DNA from: Chitinophagales bacterium
Lineage (GTDB): Bacteria > Bacteroidota > Bacteroidia > Chitinophagales > UBA2359
Direction of reading: 5' to 3'
Length of the DNA stretch: 25,695 nucleotides
Assembly (NCBI GenBank): GCA_020629335.1
Contig: JAHDDN010000020.1
Location: forward strand, 1 to 25,695
The position numbers were made by a program, and so were the translations under genes. The notes under the pieces were generated by a model. It had not been told where the DNA came from, made no database searches, and saw only the letters and a program-made list of their open reading frames with translations. Within the stretch, counting starts at the first letter, position 1; the number at the start of each line of letters is the position of its first letter. Of the stretch, positions 1 to 7,223 are shown piece after piece.

Positions 1-569
1 GGCTTTTGTAACACAAAGCCCATACTAAAGTTGACATTTAAGCCAATAAAGTTGCTTGCATCTGCAAAAGCAAAATAGGCTGGACCTAAATTTAAGTTAT
101 AATATAAATTCGCAACTATCCGTCTCTGAAATCCCCAACTTGGACTAAAACACCAAAATCCATCAAAATATTCATTCCGAAATCTTCTGGTTACTCTGAT
201 CGTAGTATAATTCCCAGAAAACGCCCAAGTCTTCTTTCCACGAAAAACCCGCTTTTCCATATTGTAATAAAGCCGATAATCTAAACTTGCATAGGGAAAA
301 TAAACTAACTCCAAATCTGAGTTATCCGCCCTTACAAAAAATGAAGTACCTGCTTCAAAATTCAAAGTAGAACTTTTACTCAAAGCCACTTCTGCACCAG
401 CACCTACACCTAACAGATTTATTTTAAAAGCTGGATTCTGAGTTAAAACTTCCGTTTTGGGATACTTTGACTCAGGTTTTTTAGGAGTAGCAGGTATTTC
501 AACTTGCGCTACTAATGTCAACTGACTAATCAAAAGCAAAGAGATGATATGTCCAATTCGACTAAGCAT
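1..569 (-). CDS. Outer-membrane beta-barrel-like secreted protein, C-terminus missing
   Basis: The reading frame is open from the ATG at 569 to the left edge of the window, about 189 codons, so the C-terminus is missing. The first ~22 residues form a signal peptide (charged start MLSRIG, a hydrophobic stretch SLLLISQLTLV, then AQ). After a proline/lysine-rich linker come alternating strands rich in Tyr, Phe and Gly, such as LELVYFPYASLDYRLYY and ANLYYNLNLGPAYFAFA, as in outer-membrane barrels. The ATG overlaps the stop of the upstream purine phosphorylase gene by 8 bp (ATGCTTAG), which implies translational coupling in the lpxK operon. No specific family is recognised. It could be a small porin-like barrel or an OmpA-type N-terminal barrel whose second domain lies outside the window. 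Confidence 0.7.
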   Translation of the reverse strand, partial: MLSRIGHIISLLLISQLTLVAQVEIPATPKKPESKYPKTEVLTQNPAFKINLLGVGAGAEVALSKSSTLNFEAGTSFFVRADNSDLELVYFPYASLDYRLYYNMEKRVFRGKKTWAFSGNYTTIRVTRRFRNEYFDGFWCFSPSWGFQRRIVANLYYNLNLGPAYFAFADASNFIGLNVNFSMGFVLQK

Positions 570-1389
570 CTAGCGAACTAATCAACTCTTTTAATAATAG
601 GGTCATCTTCGGTTCCGCTACTTTGGCTACCGCCAATACATCTTCTAATGTTACCAATTTCACCTTCTCTGGTGGATAACCTTCGTCTGTAATAACAGAT
701 ATACCAAATATTTTCAATCCACTATGTACCCCTACTATCACTTCTGGTACCGTAGACATACCCACCGCATCAGCCCCTATTCGATTAAGGTAGACGTATT
801 CAGCCTTAGTTTCCAAATTAGGCCCTGGCACACTTACATATACCCCTTTATGGCAAACAATACCGTTTTTCTCCGCAATAGCCATTCCTTTCTGCACCAA
901 ATCCTGTGCATAAGGCTCACTCATATCGGGAAATCTTGGCCCCAATTCTTCATGATTCACCCCTATCAAGGGATTAGAAGGCTGCAAATTGATATGATCT
1001 TCAATAATCATCAAATGCCCCTTCTCTATGCTTTCACTCACACTTCCTGCGGCATTAGAAATAAACAGATGACTAATCCCTAAAGCCTTTAATACTCGCA
1101 CAGGAAAAGTAACCTCCTGCATCGTATAGCCTTCATAATAATGAAAACGCCCTTGCATAGCTACGATAGGCTTCTCACCTATGTACCCAAATATCAATTT
1201 CCCCTTATGAAACTCTAAAGTCGATAAAGGAAAATGAGGTATATCTGTGTAAGGAATCTCCTGCTTTATATCAATCTCTGAAACTAAATTTCCTAATCCC
1301 GTACCTAATATAATGCCATACACTGGCTTAAAAGAACACTGCGATTTTATATAAGCAGTGCTCTCCTCAATTCGTTCTAATAAATTCAT
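562..1389 (-). CDS. Purine-nucleoside phosphorylase, trimeric (PNP/MTAP) type
   Basis: This cytosolic enzyme of purine salvage splits purine (deoxy)nucleosides with phosphate into free base and (deoxy)ribose-1-phosphate. The 275 residues match the usual length. Visible motifs are the phosphate loop GTGLG (about 29-33), the QGRFHYYEGY segment, SNAAG, VPGPNLETKAE (Glu193, equivalent of human Glu201) and GADAVGMSTVPEVI (Met211, equivalent of human Met219). The residue equivalent to human Asn243, which reads the 6-oxo group, is Asp235 in the string ISVITDEG. Asp at this place is found in methylthioadenosine phosphorylases and favours 6-aminopurines, so inosine/guanosine specificity should not be assumed. 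The gene lies 54 bp after lpxK and overlaps the next gene by 8 bp, so the three are probably co-transcribed. Confidence 0.93.
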   Translation of the reverse strand: MNLLERIEESTAYIKSQCSFKPVYGIILGTGLGNLVSEIDIKQEIPYTDIPHFPLSTLEFHKGKLIFGYIGEKPIVAMQGRFHYYEGYTMQEVTFPVRVLKALGISHLFISNAAGSVSESIEKGHLMIIEDHINLQPSNPLIGVNHEELGPRFPDMSEPYAQDLVQKGMAIAEKNGIVCHKGVYVSVPGPNLETKAEYVYLNRIGADAVGMSTVPEVIVGVHSGLKIFGISVITDEGYPPEKVKLVTLEDVLAVAKVAEPKMTLLLKELISSLDA

Positions 1390-1443
1390 GTTTGTCTATT
1401 CAGTGCTCTAAAGATACTCTTTTATAAGGACAGAAAGGTTCCC

Positions 1444-2490
1444 TTATGAGACATTTTGTTTTAAATAGCGCTTTACTGACCCATCAAATGCATTTCCATT
1501 ATCCAAAAACGCTATCTCAATAGGCAAACAATAAATATGTACTTCATTTTCTATCAACCAATCTCGATGTAATAATAATCGCATACCATCTTTCTCCGTC
1601 GTCAAAATGATCTTTTGAGCACTTGAAATAGCCGAAAATTTAGCCTTGATTTTTTTTAAGTCTTGCTCCCGATAATAATAATGATCCGCATATTTCAAAG
1701 TATGAACCTCCTTTACTTGCTTAGATACATACTCTAACATCCTATCCTGATTAGCAATTCCACTTAACAAAAGCACCTCCATATCACTACTCAATGACAG
1801 CTCCTTAGTGAGATCCAATAAATGATAAATCGCCTTATAAACAATAGTCGAAAAAAACAACTGCTGATGCGCTAAAGGCTGAATCGCCTCCCTCAATCGC
1901 TGACGATCTTTTTCTCCTAAATTAGTAGGACATTTCGTTACAACGATTATATCAGCCCGCTCATAAGCACTCACCGGCTCTCGCAATCGCCCCATCGGCA
2001 ATAAATGATCCTCCGTAAAGGGCTTTTGATAAGTCGTCAACAAAATATTACAGCCCGCTTTCACCGAACGATGCTGATAAGCATCATCCAATATAATACA
2101 AGCCGTATCAGGCGCATCCATCAATACCTCTGGTATCGCCAATGCACGATCCTCCCCCACTGCCACTCGAATACCAGAATAACGATAATGAAAAAACATC
2201 GGTTCATCCCCAATCTCCCAAGCAGTACTATTTTCATCCGCCATCAAATACCCATTCGTCCGCCTTTTATATCCCCGACTCAAAGTCGCCAAAGCATATT
2301 CCCCCTGCAACAATTCTATCAAATATGCCACATGAGGCGTCTTCCCCGTTCCTCCAGTAGACAAATTCCCCACCACGATTAAAGGCAAATCAAACTCAAT
2401 CTGCTTATACACATTCCACTCATAAAGCATCGAACGCAAACGAGCAATCCCACCATAAATCAACGCAAAAGGATAAAGTAAATATTTCAT
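1444..2490 (-). CDS. lpxK: Tetraacyldisaccharide 4'-kinase LpxK
   Basis: LpxK phosphorylates the 4' position of the tetraacyl disaccharide to give lipid IVA, the sixth step of lipid A synthesis, at the inner face of the cytoplasmic membrane. Counting from the start chosen here the protein has 348 residues. It begins with a hydrophobic segment (KYLLYPFALIYGGIARLRSML), followed by the P-loop VGNLSTGGTGKTPH (about 40-53), the family strings SRGYKR and IGDEPMFFHY, DDAYQHR in place of the common DDGLQH, LLPMGRLREP, and TTEKDGMRL near the end. The frame stays open upstream to 2592. That extension would run into the intergenic repeat at 2540-2750 and has no family-like sequence, so ATG 2490 is preferred. 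It is first in an operon with the purine phosphorylase and the barrel gene. Confidence 0.93.
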   Translation of the reverse strand: MKYLLYPFALIYGGIARLRSMLYEWNVYKQIEFDLPLIVVGNLSTGGTGKTPHVAYLIELLQGEYALATLSRGYKRRTNGYLMADENSTAWEIGDEPMFFHYRYSGIRVAVGEDRALAIPEVLMDAPDTACIILDDAYQHRSVKAGCNILLTTYQKPFTEDHLLPMGRLREPVSAYERADIIVVTKCPTNLGEKDRQRLREAIQPLAHQQLFFSTIVYKAIYHLLDLTKELSLSSDMEVLLLSGIANQDRMLEYVSKQVKEVHTLKYADHYYYREQDLKKIKAKFSAISSAQKIILTTEKDGMRLLLHRDWLIENEVHIYCLPIEIAFLDNGNAFDGSVKRYLKQNVS

Positions 2491-2539
2491 AATCTTGTTT
2501 GATGCGATAAATTTAATTAATTTTATTCTTTGGGCGTGC

Positions 2540-2750
2540 CCGTGCGCTGGTAAAAATGAATGAATAATATTTACAAATTCATCGTTCATCATTATGCATT
2601 CATCATTCGCCGAAGGCGCACGGTCGGGCTGTCCGCTCTCATGTGGCTATGTGCCTGCTACTACGCTAAGCCCTGCTTGTCTCTAAGGAGCCTGCGCATG
2701 GCTAAGCTCCATAAGCAGTCCCATATACGCCACATACCGCTTCCATCCCT
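2540..2750 (+). repeat. Composite palindromic repeat, copy 1
   Basis: The variable hairpin arms are CCGTGCGC (2540-2547) and GCGCACGG (2616-2623), perfect over 8 bp. They enclose an AT-rich insert with several ATTCATC units and the small stem CGCCGAAGGCG. The conserved module follows at 2624-2750, from TCGGGCTGTCCGC to CACATACCGCTTCCATCCCT. Inside the module, TATGTGGC-like sequence near the left end is complementary to GCCACATA near the right end. This copy lies between the divergent lpxK and CxxCH lipoprotein genes. In 2751-2827 I see only a weak hairpin, GAGTAAA (2766-2772) with TTTACTC (2796-2802), and AT-rich leader sequence. Confidence 0.85.
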
Positions 2751-2827
2751 CACGCAAAACATAAGGAGTAAACAAAGAAACATTTTAAACTGTTTTTTAC
2801 TCACGACCTAAATAAACTTCAAATAAT

Positions 2828-3220
2828 ATGAAATTAAAATGGCCACTTTCTGCCATCAGTCGATGGACTTTTTTTCTGATGACGCTCATCTTAATAGGTG
2901 CTTGTTCACAAGATAATGAAGAAGAACTTTTTGATGTTTGCAATACTACGGACGTCAGTTTTATGGATAATGTCCTACCTATCTTAGCCACCAATTGTAA
3001 TGGCTGTCACAGTACCGATAATGCACCTATTTTAGGAGCGGGTATTATACTCGATACTTATGCAGGCGTAAAAGGCATGGTAGATGCCGAACGACTATGG
3101 GGAACAATTAATCACTTAGAAGGCTTCTCGCCTATGCCTAAAGGCAGCACAGAAACCATAGATCAATGCTTTTTAGACCAAATCAAATCTTGGTTAGATG
3201 CAGGTGCATTAGATAACTAA
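2828..3220 (+). CDS. Lipoprotein with a c-type heme motif (CxxCH)
   Basis: The protein has 130 residues. A hydrophobic signal (WTFFLMTLILIGAC) ends in a lipobox with Cys26 as the likely lipidated residue, so the protein should be membrane-anchored outside the cytoplasm. The mature part begins with a DVSFMDNVLPILATNCNGCH segment. CNGCH at 57-61 is a classic heme-c attachment site, and Met103 in the SPMPKG string is a plausible sixth ligand. The phrase VLPIL..NC..CH is typical of small cytochrome-c-like domains in Bacteroidota and Planctomycetes surface proteins. The DUF5777 barrel gene starts 24 bp downstream, followed by a YceI-like gene. This suggests a small envelope module, possibly electron transfer coupled to an outer-membrane barrel. 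The function is inferred and heme binding has not been shown. Confidence 0.85.
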   Translation: MKLKWPLSAISRWTFFLMTLILIGACSQDNEEELFDVCNTTDVSFMDNVLPILATNCNGCHSTDNAPILGAGIILDTYAGVKGMVDAERLWGTINHLEGFSPMPKGSTETIDQCFLDQIKSWLDAGALDN

Positions 3221-3244
3221 GGGAATACAAAAATACTACTCAAT

Positions 3245-4156
3245 ATGAAATCACTATTCCAATATATACTCATCTGTTCTGCACTTTTACTAAGTGCCAA
3301 TGTTTTCGCACAAGATTTGGACGATTTACTCGACCAAATGGAAGCCAAGGAAAAAGAAGAGGTAATCGAATATACTAGTTCAACATTCAAAGGGACTAAA
3401 GTCATTAATCTCCACTCTGTTGAACGACTCGCACCTGGCGCATTAGAATTTCGAATTGCTCACCGATTTGGTCGACTCAATGGCGGCTGGAGAGAATTAT
3501 GGGGAATCGACCAAGCAAGTATCCGCTTCGGACTCGACTATGGTATCAATGATCACCTAACACTTGGTTTTGGACGAACAACCTACGAGAAAACCTATGA
3601 CTTTTACGGAAAAGCCGCATTACTTCGTCAATCTACTGGCAAGCGTAATATGCCCATCTCCCTAGTATGGTTTTCAAGCATGGCCATCAATACGCTCGAT
3701 CTAAATATTAATCCAGAACGACAATATGATTTCAAGCACCGCTTAGCCTACGTACATCAGCTAATCATTGGACGAAAATTTTCTCCAGGCTTTTCTATGG
3801 AAATCGTCCCTTCTTTGGTGATGCATAACTTGGTAGAAAAAGCCGATGATGCCAATATCATCCCAGCCTTAGGATTCGCCGGAAGAATGAAGTTGTCTAA
3901 AAGGGTCTCGCTCAATGCAGAGTATATTTATCGCCTACCACAAGATAATACGCCTAACATAGACAACTATTATGACTCTTTTTCCGTAGGTTTTGATATA
4001 GAGACTGGTGGACACATCTTCCAATTACACTTCACCAACTCCTCTCCGATGATAGAAAAAGGCTTCATCACAGAGACGAATGGCAATTGGGCGGATGGCG
4101 ATATTCAGTTCGGATTTAATATTACTCGTGAATTTACTGTTAAGGGTAAACATTAG
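3245..4156 (+). CDS. DUF5777-family outer-membrane beta-barrel protein
   Basis: The protein has 303 residues, with a signal peptide (MKSLFQYILICSALLLSANVFA, cleaved near Ala22) and then a short acidic, probably coiled segment (DLDDLLDQMEAKEKEE). The rest matches the DUF5777 barrel pattern as I know it: FKGTKVINLHSVERL, LEFRIAHRFGRLNGG, FGLDYGINDHLTLGFGRTTYEKTYD, a K-LLRQSTGK segment, FDIETGGHIFQLHFTNSSPM, and the closing GDIQFGFNITREF strand. The biochemical role of this family is unknown. It follows the CxxCH lipoprotein gene by 24 bp and precedes the YceI-like gene by 96 bp, an order I associate with other Bacteroidota genomes (from memory). Co-occurrence suggests a shared envelope function. 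Confidence 0.88.
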   Translation: MKSLFQYILICSALLLSANVFAQDLDDLLDQMEAKEKEEVIEYTSSTFKGTKVINLHSVERLAPGALEFRIAHRFGRLNGGWRELWGIDQASIRFGLDYGINDHLTLGFGRTTYEKTYDFYGKAALLRQSTGKRNMPISLVWFSSMAINTLDLNINPERQYDFKHRLAYVHQLIIGRKFSPGFSMEIVPSLVMHNLVEKADDANIIPALGFAGRMKLSKRVSLNAEYIYRLPQDNTPNIDNYYDSFSVGFDIETGGHIFQLHFTNSSPMIEKGFITETNGNWADGDIQFGFNITREFTVKGKH

Positions 4157-4209
4157 AAGTAATTAATAACAAAATAAACGATCACTCACTGCTTGCGTCC
4201 TATATTAAC

Positions 4210-4229
4210 GAGCTTGTCTCAACAAGCTC
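4210..4229. repeat. Short perfect hairpin upstream of the YceI-like gene
   Basis: GAGCTTGT (4210-4217) and ACAAGCTC (4222-4229) form an 8-bp perfect stem with a CTCA loop. It sits 23 bp before the ATG at 4253. It has no T-run, so it is not a normal terminator. It could be a dispersed short palindrome or a processing or translation-control hairpin between the DUF5777 and YceI-like genes. Confidence 0.6.
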
Positions 4230-4252
4230 AATCACTTCCTAAAATTTGTAAA

Positions 4253-4801
4253 ATGAAAAACTTACTAATAATCCTATTAATGGTGGCTATGAGTAGCCCC
4301 TTATTTGCTCAATTATATGTAGTAGACAATGCTGATGTTCACTTCTACTCTTATGCGAGGCTTGAAAATATAGAAGCGCATAATAAAGAAGCTAAAGCAG
4401 TCATTAACACTGAAGACCATTCCTTTTCCTTCCGTATTCCAATCAAGTCATTTGTATTCGCTCAAGAACTCATGCAAGAGCATTTCAATGAAAACTATAT
4501 GGAAAGTGATACTTACCCTAATGGAAGTTTCAAAGGCACCATTGATGGAGAGTATGATTTATTGTCTGATGGCGAATATGATGTGGATGCCGTTGGCCAG
4601 TTAGATATTCACGGAGTCGTACAAGAGAGACGGATCCCAAGTGTGATCACCGTAACAGATGGTGTACCAGAAATCAATGCTAAGTTTATGGTCAAATTAG
4701 TAGATCACAAAATCAAAATTCCTAAAGTAGTATTTTACAATATTGCAGAGGAGATTGAAGTAACGGTGCGTTTTGCACTTCAGGCATACGAAAAAGAGTA
4801 A
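4253..4801 (+). CDS. YceI-like domain protein, secreted
   Basis: The product has 182 residues from the ATG at 4253. The frame is open from 4193, but only the inner Met gives a signal peptide (MKNLLIILLMVAMSSPLFA) directly after the start, so it is chosen. The mature part has the YceI-like lipocalin pattern: a short DNADVHFYSYARLENIEAHN opening, FSFRIPIKSFVFAQELMQEHFNENYMES, DTYPNGSFKGTI, a GQLDIHGVVQERRIPSVITV strand, and a final FNIAEEIEVTVRF. YceI proteins bind isoprenoid-type lipids in the periplasm, but the ligand here is unknown. It is the last gene of the CxxCH lipoprotein/DUF5777 cluster and is followed by competing stems and a strong terminator. Confidence 0.85.
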   Translation: MKNLLIILLMVAMSSPLFAQLYVVDNADVHFYSYARLENIEAHNKEAKAVINTEDHSFSFRIPIKSFVFAQELMQEHFNENYMESDTYPNGSFKGTIDGEYDLLSDGEYDVDAVGQLDIHGVVQERRIPSVITVTDGVPEINAKFMVKLVDHKIKIPKVVFYNIAEEIEVTVRFALQAYEKE

Positions 4802-4822
4802 TTACCTATTATATATACCTTT

Positions 4823-4887
4823 CCAAATCATAAAAAGCACTCTTTTGATTTGGTGATTTTAGGTAAGTAAAAAACTCAACCAAATCA
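4823..4887 (+). promoter_or_regulatory. Mutually exclusive stem-loops before a terminator
   Basis: TGATTTGG (4846-4853) can pair either with the upstream CCAAATCA (4823-4830) or with a downstream copy of the same 8-mer (4880-4887, 9 bp if the flanking A and T are included). The two folds exclude each other. They lie between the YceI-like stop and the terminator at 4898-4944. This resembles attenuator geometry, but no ligand-binding domain or leader peptide is evident. Confidence 0.4.
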
Positions 4888-4897
4888 ATCATTTACC

Positions 4898-4944
4898 AAG
4901 GCATATTTGTCTCTTATTGGAGATAAATATGCCTTTGTTTTTTT
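4898..4944 (+). terminator. Rho-independent terminator after the YceI-like gene
   Basis: AAGGCATATTTGTCTC (4898-4913) pairs with GAGATAAATATGCCTT (4920-4935) over 16 positions with one G-U wobble, followed by a run of seven T's (4938-4944). It ends the transcript of the 2828-4801 cluster. Confidence 0.9.
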
Positions 4945-5019
4945 CAATAAGTTGTCTTTCAAGCTTACAATTGCTAGCATCCCTATAACAAAACAGTCCC
5001 AATAATGCCTATTAATTCT

Positions 5020-5027
5020 TAATTTTG
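5020..5027 (+). promoter_or_regulatory. Probable Bacteroidota -7 box (TAATTTTG)
   Basis: TAATTTTG matches TAnnTTTG exactly and ends 7 bp before the ATG at 5035. No good TTTG is seen 19-21 bp upstream. If it is used, the transcript would have almost no leader. Confidence 0.45.
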
Positions 5028-5034
5028 TATTCCC

Positions 5035-6447
5035 ATGAAGAAAACAAAACTAATCGCACTATTACAAGCATTAAACAAGGATGAGATAAAAGAGTTATCA
5101 AAGTTTTTGGAGAGTCAGTCGATTAAGAAAACAGGAAGCATATATCGCTTATATCAATTGCTAAAAAAATATCATCCAGAGTTTGAGGATATAAGTATCA
5201 GCAAGGAGAAGATACAAAGAAAGTTGTTTAAAGACGTCAAAAATGTCAATAGGAGGCTCTTTGATAATTCTCATCACTTGGCAGTACTTGTCGAAAAGTT
5301 CATCGTTTATAAAGAGTTAGAAAAAAGATCACAAAAGTTTGATTTTTTATTGCTAAGCGCCTTAAGAGATCGAAAAGCCGATCGTTTATTCTTCCAAAAA
5401 GTAAATACAATTGAGAAAGATTGGGCAACCAATCCACCTAAAGGAATAGAGCATTTTTACGATCTTTATCAGCTAAAAAAACTATGTTTACTCCATCCTA
5501 ACTATTCCAACCTGAACGACACTCCTATAGATGCACCAGACTTAATGAAATTGCTGGACCATTATTATTTGACCAATAAGCTGTACTGGGCTATTTGCAC
5601 CCAAATAAATAATACAGGCATCATTAACGATAAGAATGATTGTACACCAATCCTTCTAAACGAAATACTACAAATTAGTCCTACATTTCAAGACATACCT
5701 CCTATCCCCTTCTTAGCAAAACTATATACCGCACTTAAGGAGAATCAGTTTGATCAATATCAAAATCTGAAAGATAGCTTTTTCTTACAGCTAAATATTT
5801 TTGATCAAGCAGTACAACTTGATATATTTAATGCTCTTTCTTATTTGGGTTTTCAAAACTATAAAAAGGGAGCCACTTCTATTAATCAGCTATTTGAGTT
5901 ATATGACCAATCCGTCAAGGAAGAAATCATTATTTATGAACAATATATAGACCCAAAGTTGTTCGAAAACATTGTAAATGTTGCTTGTGCAGCCAATGAG
6001 TTGAGTTGGACAGAAAATTTTATCGCCGAATATCAATCTTATATACCTAAAGATGTACAGGTCAACACAACTTCCCTCTGTGAAGCTAATTTGGCCGTCC
6101 ATCAAAAAGATTTTGATAAAGCCCTACAAAATATCGCATTCGTACAGTATCAAAATCCTTATGTTGGATTGCAGGCCAGATCGCTTCAATTGCAATGTTA
6201 TTATGAGCTAAGGGACTATGATGAGTTATTTCATAACTTAGTAAGGTCATTTTCAACTTATCTCAAACGAGATAAGACATTACCTCAAGGCCTCAAAGCA
6301 CATTACATTCAGTTTATTCAATATACTAAACAACTTAAAAAAGCTAAAGACTTAAAACTACCCTATGAAGCTCTTCATAATACCATTAATCAAGATGAGC
6401 AAGTCGCATGGAAAAAATGGTTATTACAAAAAATTAGGGAGTTATAA
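5035..6447 (+). CDS. Hypothetical all-helical protein, TPR-like
   Basis: I do not recognise a named family in these 470 residues. There is no signal peptide or membrane segment, so the protein is probably cytoplasmic. The N-terminal ~100 residues are Lys/Glu-rich helices with a LIALLQALNKDEIKELSKFLES opening and a basic KIQRKLFKDVKNVNRRLFD segment. The remainder is leucine- and tyrosine-rich helices of TPR-like spacing, such as ANLAVHQKDFDKALQNIAFV and LQCYYELRDYDELFHNLVRSF near 350-410. The opening, a leucine-rich helix announcing an 'L..EL..L..FL.S' pattern, resembles hypothetical proteins that recur in multiple copies in Saprospiria genomes (memory only). Its last 14 bp overlap convergently with the lipoprotein gene ending at 6434, so the two transcripts are antisense at their 3' ends. 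Confidence 0.75.
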   Translation: MKKTKLIALLQALNKDEIKELSKFLESQSIKKTGSIYRLYQLLKKYHPEFEDISISKEKIQRKLFKDVKNVNRRLFDNSHHLAVLVEKFIVYKELEKRSQKFDFLLLSALRDRKADRLFFQKVNTIEKDWATNPPKGIEHFYDLYQLKKLCLLHPNYSNLNDTPIDAPDLMKLLDHYYLTNKLYWAICTQINNTGIINDKNDCTPILLNEILQISPTFQDIPPIPFLAKLYTALKENQFDQYQNLKDSFFLQLNIFDQAVQLDIFNALSYLGFQNYKKGATSINQLFELYDQSVKEEIIIYEQYIDPKLFENIVNVACAANELSWTENFIAEYQSYIPKDVQVNTTSLCEANLAVHQKDFDKALQNIAFVQYQNPYVGLQARSLQLQCYYELRDYDELFHNLVRSFSTYLKRDKTLPQGLKAHYIQFIQYTKQLKKAKDLKLPYEALHNTINQDEQVAWKKWLLQKIREL

Positions 6448-6964
6448 CAGGAGTGATTGCACCTGCCCCGCCTCCTCCATCAGGAATATTCGCCAGAGAA
6501 ACACCATTTACTTCGCTGTCATCACAAAGCTCAACGGCCCCTCCAATTGGAGCAAAAGAAAAACAAGAAGTAACTGCCGTATGATACGTCAATCCTCCAG
6601 CAGATGTTATCCATCCACTTTGGATAACTTCATACTCAGCATTAACATAAGCATTAAAATTGATACTTGTCCCATATCCAGTTACTACATCAGGTACCAA
6701 GCCAAAACCAATAGTAGTTTGAACTGACCAATTCAGGTTTTTATCAGGGCACATGAGATTAAGTTCTATCTGACCTCCTATATTCTGAACACTATAGGCT
6801 AATGGACTAAAATCACATTCTTCATCACTTAATGCATTTTGAACTATATTTTTCTTCCCAGCCTGAGTATCAAATGCCTCTACTGGCATTATTTCTTCCT
6901 TTGCACAAGCACTAAATAACAAACAAAGTAATCCGATTAATATAATTTTCAATTGAGTATTCAT
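6434..6964 (-). CDS. Small secreted lipoprotein, unknown function
   Basis: The protein has 176 residues. The signal (MNTQLKIILIGLLCLLFSAC) ends in the lipobox LFSAC with Cys20 as the lipidation site. The mature part has four further cysteines, a beta-type composition and a C-terminal Gly/Pro/Ile tail (PDGGGGAGAITPVITP). No family is recognised. It does not share obvious sequence with the two lipoproteins upstream, but its promoter carries the same 15-bp motif as theirs (7024-7038 and 8665-8679). The stop lies inside the 3' end of the convergent gene 5035-6447. Expression as a gene is supported by the signal peptide, the lipobox and the promoter. Confidence 0.75.
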   Translation of the reverse strand: MNTQLKIILIGLLCLLFSACAKEEIMPVEAFDTQAGKKNIVQNALSDEECDFSPLAYSVQNIGGQIELNLMCPDKNLNWSVQTTIGFGLVPDVVTGYGTSINFNAYVNAEYEVIQSGWITSAGGLTYHTAVTSCFSFAPIGGAVELCDDSEVNGVSLANIPDGGGGAGAITPVITP

Positions 6965-6997
6965 AGCTTATATTTATCAATTTATCTAATAATGGCA

Positions 6998-7038
6998 TAA
7001 AGTTAATTAGCCTATCTATATTGTACAAACACAGATTT
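6998..7038 (-). promoter_or_regulatory. Promoter of the 6964 lipoprotein gene with shared upstream motif
   Basis: Read on the minus strand, AAATCTGTGTTTGTA (7038-7024) contains the -33 TTTG (7029-7026). After exactly 20 bp comes TAACTTTA (7005-6998), one base off TAnnTTTG. The ATG is 33 bp further on. The 15-mer and the 20-bp spacing are the same as at 8639-8679. Confidence 0.65.
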
Positions 7039-7105
7039 AATTGCTTTTAGGAACGAAAGAACACTTTGAGCCTCACAAACCACTAAAAATGAAAAGATTA
7101 TAGTT

Positions 7106-7134
7106 TTTTAGGGGCATCAACAATGCCCCTAAAA
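7106..7134. terminator. Strong hairpin between lipoprotein genes, terminator-like
   Basis: TTTTAGGGGCAT (7106-7117) and ATGCCCCTAAAA (7123-7134) form a perfect 12-bp stem with a CAACA loop, 90 bp after the stop of the 7224-7862 gene. The T's are within the stem rather than after it on the minus strand, so termination is likely but not canonical. The rest of 6965-7223 holds the promoter at 6998-7038 and AT-rich sequence with no further feature seen. Confidence 0.55.
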
Positions 7135-7223
7135 TCTAACTAAATTGATAAACTTCGCTATCTATATTGATAAATATTTTAGAATCGAAAATCCTTAAGC
7201 TTAGAAATTCCCAGTTCGAACAT

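Noticed and set aside
724..1083. Plus-strand open frame opposite the purine phosphorylase gene
   Set aside because: It is antisense to a well-supported enzyme gene and has a low-complexity His/Ile-rich translation.
2491..2592. N-terminal extension of lpxK to the ATG at 2592
   Set aside because: It runs into repeat copy 1 and has no LpxK-like sequence. The Met at 2490 starts the usual N-terminal membrane-associated helix.
2567..2613. Repeated ATTCATC units as a possible CRISPR or VNTR
   Set aside because: The units are only 7-8 bp, irregular, and lie inside the repeat hairpin. There are no spacers.
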